This document shows, in pieces, positions 31,649 to 36,104 of a stretch of DNA of 36,104 nt. This stretch comes from Phycisphaeraceae bacterium (GTDB lineage: Bacteria > Planctomycetota > Phycisphaerae > Phycisphaerales > Phycisphaeraceae). The DNA lies in contig JAFIFY010000056.1 in the NCBI GenBank assembly GCA_020831765.1, positions 1 through 36,104 of the forward strand. The letters are read 5' to 3'. Under the pieces are notes generated by a model that was given only the letters and a program-made list of their open reading frames with translations, ran no database searches and was not told the origin of the DNA. A program made the position numbers and the translations under genes. Position 1 is the stretch's first letter; each line of letters begins with the position of its first letter.

Positions 31649-32781
31649 GCCTTCCTCCAACGAATGAACAGACGCTTAAACGTCTCCTTGCCTTTTAGGT
31701 ACGAGCCGCGTCCATACACACCGTTGGGGTCTTGGCCGATACCTCGATTGCTTCCAACAATCTCGAACTGGTCCGGATTGTATTTATCAAGGAACGTGAT
31801 CGGGACACCCATGACACCGCGGTAATCACTGGGAATCGCATCAACGAATGGGACGTCGATCGCGTCGTAGTTCTCGTAACGGTCATAGGCCCGCTTACCC
31901 TTGATCTCCTTGTGTTTACTGAACCGCAGGTTCTCTGCCATCGTCATGCATTCGAGCCTCTGATGCCGACGCCCATGATCGAGGTTCGTGAACCACATGA
32001 TGCTGCCCATGCTGAAATACTTCACGCCGTCCACAGTCTTCTTTCGTGATTCAGTTTGAATGTCGTAGTGGTCTTTCACCTGGAACCACTTCGTGCCACC
32101 GTTGTCAACGCCCAGCCACATCTTGTTGTCCCTGATGAGCGGAAAGATCTCCTTGTAGATGATCGCGTTCTGGTGCCCAATGATCAGGAACTTCTTCCCA
32201 TACTCGTCGAGCTGCGCGACGTACTCCCGGAACAGCGAGAACGGCGGGTTGGTTACGACGATATCCGCCTGTTCCAGGTACTCGACGCACTCGGCGCTGC
32301 GGAAGTCGCCGCCGGCGTATTGGACGTCGGGTTTGAGAGCTCTGCGAGCGGCCTTGTTGCGCTTGAGGAAGAGCTTGACGTCTTCGATGTTGGCCGCGCC
32401 GTCGTTGTTCTCGTCCTTCACGTGGTCAATGACGACCGCAATCGCCTTGGGCTTCTGGCGATTACCGTTTCCGGGGGCGTTGTATTCGTCGAACAGGGAG
32501 AGCTGCCCGGCGATGGGCGAGCCGTCGTAGCTGGTGGTGATGAGCTTCTTGAGGCCGAGCTTGTTGAAGTTGGCGGCGAAGTACTTGAAGAAGTTGCTCT
32601 CGAACGGGTCATCGCAGTTGCAGTAGACGACCTTGTTGCGGAAGGTGTCGGGGTCGAATTCGAGGTAAGCTTCGACCTCCTTCTGGATGTCGATGTACTG
32701 GGTGTAGAACTCGTCCTGCTTGGCGGCCTTGGCGGCGTGGAGCGAGCGGTTGAGTGGCTTATTTTGAATCTTCTGGCTCAT
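31645..32781 (-). CDS. EcoRI-type adenine-specific DNA methyltransferase
   Basis: A 378-residue methyltransferase. KQDEFYTQYIDIQKEVEAYL (21-40) and VYCNCDDPFESNFFKYF (52-68) are hallmarks of the EcoRI MTase family, with an atypical SAM site (CDDPFESNF). DIVVTNPPFSLFREYV (173-188) contains catalytic motif IV NPPF. C-terminal MGVPITFLDKYNPDQFEIVG is the usual closing block. It should form N6-methyladenine, protecting host DNA from the partner nuclease. The ATG at 32781 opens a minus-strand operon with the next two genes. The cassette is visibly less GC-rich than its surroundings. Confidence 0.9.
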   Translation of the reverse strand: MSQKIQNKPLNRSLHAAKAAKQDEFYTQYIDIQKEVEAYLEFDPDTFRNKVVYCNCDDPFESNFFKYFAANFNKLGLKKLITTSYDGSPIAGQLSLFDEYNAPGNGNRQKPKAIAVVIDHVKDENNDGAANIEDVKLFLKRNKAARRALKPDVQYAGGDFRSAECVEYLEQADIVVTNPPFSLFREYVAQLDEYGKKFLIIGHQNAIIYKEIFPLIRDNKMWLGVDNGGTKWFQVKDHYDIQTESRKKTVDGVKYFSMGSIMWFTNLDHGRRHQRLECMTMAENLRFSKHKEIKGKRAYDRYENYDAIDVPFVDAIPSDYRGVMGVPITFLDKYNPDQFEIVGSNRGIGQDPNGVYGRGSYLKGKETFKRLFIRWRKA

Positions 32782-32789
32782 GAGACCCT

Positions 32790-32798
32790 GTGGCGCAA
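32790..32798 (-). repeat. 9-bp inverted repeat, right flank of the cassette
   Basis: GTGGCGCAA, inverse of TTGCGCCAC at 29929-29937, lies nine bases before the methyltransferase start. The 273 bp from 32782 to 33054 otherwise hold no gene I can support. Confidence 0.4.
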
Positions 32799-32964
32799 GT
32801 ACGTCGTTGTTTGCCTCAGTCGCTGGACACCGCGTCAAGCAGGCAAAGCTTCCGACTCGGCATGGTCGCCTTGCGCCCGCGCAAAATCAAATGGACCGAT
32901 GCCCCGGCCACACCAATCCGTGCTCTGAAAGCCTGCTGGCCGCTGCTACCCGCACGAAAACTTG

Positions 32965-32990
32965 AAGCGGCCCTTTACGAATGGCCGCTT
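32965..32990. other. Stem-loop in the non-coding stretch upstream of the next phage gene
   Basis: AAGCGGCC (32965-32972) pairs with GGCCGCTT (32983-32990), an 8-bp stem with a 10-nt loop. The minus-strand side continues CAAGTTTTCG, a weak T-run. Confidence 0.4.
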
Positions 32991-33054
32991 TCGCTGGAAA
33001 TAAGTTGGGAGACGGGCGTGGTGCCCGTGGGCAAACCCCTTCAAGGAGACCGCT

Positions 33055-33573
33055 ATGGATCGGATCGGACTGACGTCGGACGAGTACGTGGACCTCAAGG
33101 TCCGGCCCCGCCAGGGCGCGGACGCCGCCTTCAAGGAGGCGGCGGAGCAGGAGCGGGCGGAGATGTTCCCGATGACGCTGACAGCTGCATCGAGCCACCT
33201 ACGGTCGCGTGGGTACGACTGCCGACCGGAAATGCTGGAAGTGCTGGTGCGCAACGAGGTTGTGAAGCCCGCCAGCCCGGACGCCTGGTCGCAGGCGGAC
33301 GTGGACGCCGCAGCCGAGCACTTCGAGGACTGCGACATGTTCACGCCGTATGCCGCCATGTGCCAGACGCTTGGGTGCCGGTACGTGGACTTCCTGCGGC
33401 CGCTGCGCGAGGCCGCCGAGGCCGAGTCGGCCAGGTACGGGCGGCGGGTGCCGGACGACGATCAGTACTTCGTCATGCATCGGATGCCGCCTCGCGGCGA
33501 GAGCCCGGCGATCCTCAACTTCACGCTCTGCGATGACATCCGGGAGCGTCTTGAACGTGGCGAGGAGGTGTAA
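33055..33573 (+). CDS. Phage protein of unknown function
   Basis: A 172-residue acidic protein from the ATG at 33055, with TCAAGGAGACCGCT upstream. The middle (EMLEVLVRNEVVKPASPDAWSQADVDAAAEHFE) looks like a helical MerR-like or terminase-small-like DNA-binding region but matches neither clearly. It ends directly at the next gene's ATG. Function unassigned; located with the second sigma-like gene and the capsid gene. Confidence 0.75.
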   Translation: MDRIGLTSDEYVDLKVRPRQGADAAFKEAAEQERAEMFPMTLTAASSHLRSRGYDCRPEMLEVLVRNEVVKPASPDAWSQADVDAAAEHFEDCDMFTPYAAMCQTLGCRYVDFLRPLREAAEAESARYGRRVPDDDQYFVMHRMPPRGESPAILNFTLCDDIRERLERGEEV

Positions 33574-34149
33574 ATGGACACCTCACCGCAGAAAATCGAA
33601 CTGACGCCCGATCTGCTCGAATACGCCCGGGCGGTGGCGCTCAAGGAGGCTCCCAAGCACTGCGGGCCGGGTGTGTCCTTCGACGACGCTGCCCAACAGG
33701 CAGTGCTTCAGTTGATTCGCAAGCCGCCCAAGTACGACCCCACGCGTGGTGCTGACGTGAAGACGTTGATCTACACCATCGTGCAGCGTGCGGTCATCAA
33801 GTTCGCCACCCGTGAGAAGAAGACGCTCAATCAATACCCCGAGCAGGCGAACGACCGATCGCCCCTCGAACCGACCGACGATCAGTCGCAGTTTCATCGT
33901 CGCATGACTGGGGCAGGGCCTACCGAGCACGAGGCGCGGCGGGCCCTGGTAGAGGACATGCTTCGATTCATCGACAACGAGGAAAGCCGGGCCATGTGCT
34001 GGCTGTTGCTCCAATGCAATGGCAACTACAGCGAGGTGGCGCGACGGCTGAAGTTGAGCGAGGGCACGGTGCGCTACCGCCTGAAGATGCTGGCTCCCAA
34101 GCTGCGGGCGGCGGGATTCAAACCACCTTGGGAAGGAGACGACACGTGA
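33574..34149 (+). CDS. Sigma-70-like factor adjacent to the capsid gene
   Basis: A 191-residue protein. The N-terminal half (LEYARAVALKEAPKHCGPGV, then FDDAAQQAVLQLI, YDPTRGADVKTLIYTIVQRA) is sigma region 2, with the polar DDAAQ helix and tryptophan-poor core. The C-terminus (CNGNYSEVARRLKLSEGTVRYRLKMLAPKLR) is sigma region 4 HTH. It may drive late phage gene expression, a rare arrangement in tailed phages. The ATG follows the previous stop directly, after GAGGAGGTG. Its TGA overlaps the GTG start of the capsid fusion. Confidence 0.85.
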   Translation: MDTSPQKIELTPDLLEYARAVALKEAPKHCGPGVSFDDAAQQAVLQLIRKPPKYDPTRGADVKTLIYTIVQRAVIKFATREKKTLNQYPEQANDRSPLEPTDDQSQFHRRMTGAGPTEHEARRALVEDMLRFIDNEESRAMCWLLLQCNGNYSEVARRLKLSEGTVRYRLKMLAPKLRAAGFKPPWEGDDT

Positions 34150-36041
34150 CGGCAACCATGACGGAGAACCTGCTGCTGGCCGCGCCTGAAGTGGCCATCG
34201 AGGCTGGCGCGGATCGGCGTAAGCCGCGCATCAACGTGGTGGCCTACACCGGCGGGCTGATGGCGGTGCCAGGCTGGGGCCCGGTCGCCATCGATCTCAC
34301 CGGCCTCGACGCGAACGGGCAGGTGCCGCTGCTGGCCGATCACAACGCCACGGTGTCCGGCGTGGTGGGCCACGGCGAAGCGCACGTTCAGGGCGACCGA
34401 CTGATCGTCGCCGGCGTCATGTCGGGTACGGGCGAGGCGGCGCGGCACATCGTGGACATGACGGCCGGCGGCTTTGCATTCCAGGCGAGCGTGGGCGTGG
34501 AGCCGGTCGAGCACGAGCGGGTGCAAGCGGGCGAAAAGGTACGGGTGAACGGTCGGCTGCTGTCGTCGGCGCGTGGGTTCGCGCTGATCAAGGCGGGCCG
34601 GCTTCGGGAAGTGAGCATCACGCCGCTGGGCGCGGACGCGGGCACGTCCGTGGCCATCGCGGCATCACGTCAAGGTAAGGAGGTCTCTGTGACCACGACG
34701 GAAGTTCAGAACATCGACGAGGCGGCGGTTCGTGCCGATGAGCGGGATCGCCTCAAGCGGATCGAGGCGACGTGCGCTGGGCCGAGGGACGGCTGGGGCG
34801 CGAACCAGGAGCGGGTGGACCAGCTCAAGGCATCGGCGCTGGCCGGCGAGATCAGCGAGAACGATCTGTCGGCGCAGATGCTGACGATTCTGCGGGAGTC
34901 GCGGCCGAAGCTGCACTTCAACACCATGCGGCCGGCGCAGATCGTCAGCCACGCCACGGCGCTGGAAGCGGCGCTGCTGGCACGGATGGGCATGACGGAA
35001 CTGGGCGAAAAGACGCTCGGCCCACTGGCGATGGAGCACGGTGCGCAGCTCAAGGCGAACCATGCCCTGGACCTGTGCCGGGCGGCGCTGATGTACGAGG
35101 GCCACGAGGTGCCGCGCGGGCGCGAGGAGATGGTCAAGGCGTCGCTGAGCACCACCAGCCTGCCGGTGGCGCTGGGCAACCTGGCCAACAAGGTGCTGCT
35201 GGACAGCTACAACGAGAGCCCGGCCACCTGGCGGTCGTTCTGCGCCGTGCGGTCGGTGAGTGATTTCAAGAAGAACACCGCCATCAGGCCGTCGTTCAGC
35301 ACCCCGCTGGAGCCGGTCGCGCCTGGCGGCGAGATCAAGCATGGCACCGTGGGCGAGTGGCTCGCTGAATACCAGGTGGACACCTTCGGCAAGATGCTCA
35401 GCATCGACCGGCGCGACATCGTCAACGACGATCTCTCGGTGTTCGATGAGACGGCGCGGACGCTCGGTCGCAGCGCCATGCGGAAGATCAGTGACCTGGT
35501 GTACTCAGTGCTGCTGGCCAACGCCGGCTCGTTCTTCTCCGCCGGCAACGGCAACTACTTCGATGGTGCGGACAGCGCGCTGACCTTCGATGGACTGGCG
35601 AAGGCGATCACGCTGATGCTGGTGCAGCGCGACGACGAGGGCAACGATCTTGACCTGCGGCCGCGCACGCTGCTGGTGCCGCCGGAACTGCAGACCGCCG
35701 CCAAGGCGCTGCTGGAGAGCGAGTACCTGCAGCAGATCGCCGAGAAGGTGCCCACCGGCAACAGCCTGCGGCGGGCGGTGAGCATCGAGGTCGAGCCGCG
35801 CCTGAGCAACGATGCCAAGTTCGGTTCCAAGGCCAGCGATCGGCACTGGTATCTGTTCAGCAGTCCGGCGGCGGTGCCGATGGTGGTCGGCTTCCTGCAG
35901 GGCCAGCAGAGCCCGACCGTCGAGTTCTTCGGCCTCGATCACCAGCCCAACCGCCTGGCGGTGACGTGGCGGGTCTATCACGACTTCGGCACGGCGCTGG
36001 TCGATCCGCGTGCGGCGGTGCGCAGCAAGGGCGAGGCCTGA
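34146..36041 (+). CDS. Prohead protease-major capsid protein fusion
   Basis: A 631-residue fusion. Residues about 25-172 are a HK97-type prohead protease: PLLADHNATVSGVVG (His66), FQASVGVEP (Ser115) and REVSITPLGAD. Residues about 182-300 are a helical scaffold-like delta region, and about 320-631 the HK97-fold/Mu gpT-like major capsid protein. The GTG at 34146 has GGAG nine bases upstream and overlaps the sigma-like gene's TGA; ATG at 34158 is the alternative. Cleavage between protease and capsid would be expected during maturation. An internal start at 34689 could make scaffold-capsid alone. Confidence 0.88.
   Translation: MTATMTENLLLAAPEVAIEAGADRRKPRINVVAYTGGLMAVPGWGPVAIDLTGLDANGQVPLLADHNATVSGVVGHGEAHVQGDRLIVAGVMSGTGEAARHIVDMTAGGFAFQASVGVEPVEHERVQAGEKVRVNGRLLSSARGFALIKAGRLREVSITPLGADAGTSVAIAASRQGKEVSVTTTEVQNIDEAAVRADERDRLKRIEATCAGPRDGWGANQERVDQLKASALAGEISENDLSAQMLTILRESRPKLHFNTMRPAQIVSHATALEAALLARMGMTELGEKTLGPLAMEHGAQLKANHALDLCRAALMYEGHEVPRGREEMVKASLSTTSLPVALGNLANKVLLDSYNESPATWRSFCAVRSVSDFKKNTAIRPSFSTPLEPVAPGGEIKHGTVGEWLAEYQVDTFGKMLSIDRRDIVNDDLSVFDETARTLGRSAMRKISDLVYSVLLANAGSFFSAGNGNYFDGADSALTFDGLAKAITLMLVQRDDEGNDLDLRPRTLLVPPELQTAAKALLESEYLQQIAEKVPTGNSLRRAVSIEVEPRLSNDAKFGSKASDRHWYLFSSPAAVPMVVGFLQGQQSPTVEFFGLDHQPNRLAVTWRVYHDFGTALVDPRAAVRSKGEA
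34676..34691 (+). promoter_or_regulatory. Internal ribosome binding site and GTG start in the capsid fusion gene
   Basis: TAAGGAGGT (34676-34684) is a full complement of the 16S anti-Shine-Dalgarno. An in-frame GTG follows at 34689-34691 (codon 182), five bases after GGAGG. It falls exactly at the boundary between protease and scaffold/capsid parts, where VTTTEVQNIDE begins. Confidence 0.7.
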
Positions 36042-36104
36042 TCCTGACTGGTGGCTGCGGGCAACGGCGGGGCCGGGGCCCTGCCCACCCCGCCCCCCCC
36101 CCCC
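36042..36104. other. GC-rich tail ending in a poly-C run
   Basis: After the capsid stop the sequence is G/C-rich without a gene and ends in a run of 12 C. This may be the contig edge or a sequencing artefact. Confidence 0.6.

Noticed and set aside
32056-32928. Long plus-strand frame opposite the EcoRI-type methyltransferase
   Set aside because: Val/Leu/Asp-repetitive antisense translation; the minus strand has clear methyltransferase motifs.
32782-33054. Remnant of the missing methyltransferase C-terminus on the far side of the cassette
   Set aside because: Translation of the plus-strand frames shows no FxGxG-type motif or other methyltransferase segment.

Overview
The window reads as a chromosomal segment of a flagellated, GC-rich planctomycete, most likely of the class Phycisphaerae, carrying the left part of an integrated phage-like element. 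The host assignment is an inference. It rests on a secreted PEP-CTERM subtilase, a pseudopilin with an FTLVELLVVISILALL prepilin helix, and a flgK-flgL-fliW-csrA-flagellin order with an oversized FlgL. No rRNA is present to confirm it.

Host part (1-15.9 kb). The window opens with the 3' part of an uncharacterised gene, an S8 peptidase with a PEP-CTERM tail, and a type II/IV pseudopilin-like protein. A minus-strand housekeeping group follows in transcription order: tpiA, secG, yicC, and a kinase-fold phosphotransferase. Divergent from tpiA is a flagellar late-gene block: FlgJ-like rod-binding protein, FlgN-like chaperone, FlgK, FlgL, FliW, CsrA and flagellin. The flagellin gene has a near-perfect sigma-54 promoter. 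Its Shine-Dalgarno sequence sits in a hairpin loop that looks like a CsrA site, so the FliW-CsrA-flagellin switch appears to be encoded in full. A strong terminator closes this block, followed by a small putative lipoprotein gene and tRNA-Pro(CGG).

Integrated element (about 15.98 kb to the window end). A large serine recombinase gene ends inside the 3' end of tRNA-Pro. It lies in a tightly overlapping minus-strand operon with a small conserved protein and a sigma-like protein. A 290-bp divergent control region with CATATG-cored inverted repeats separates it from the plus-strand phage genes. These are: a RecE-like PD-(D/E)XK exonuclease, a tRNA-like element that lacks a normal D-arm, a small winged-helix-like protein, a Sak4/RecA-like ATPase, a DUF669 ssDNA-binding-like protein, RusA, two ParB-fold proteins, a DEAD/DEAH-type helicase, and a primase-polymerase/RepA-like ATPase. 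Directly downstream is a cluster of CGGAACTG direct and inverted repeats around an AT-rich patch, a candidate replication origin.

Next comes a ParB-methyltransferase gene that stops before its SAM-binding half. It abuts a lower-GC, minus-strand three-gene cassette: an EcoRI-type adenine methyltransferase, a small protein with a D...EVTG core, and a DUF262-HNH nuclease. This looks like a compact restriction-modification or defence system acquired by the element, and it is the most promising candidate for something undescribed. The window ends with a second sigma-like protein and a prohead protease-major capsid protein fusion that contains a strong in-frame internal ribosome binding site. No terminase or portal gene is seen in the sequenced part.
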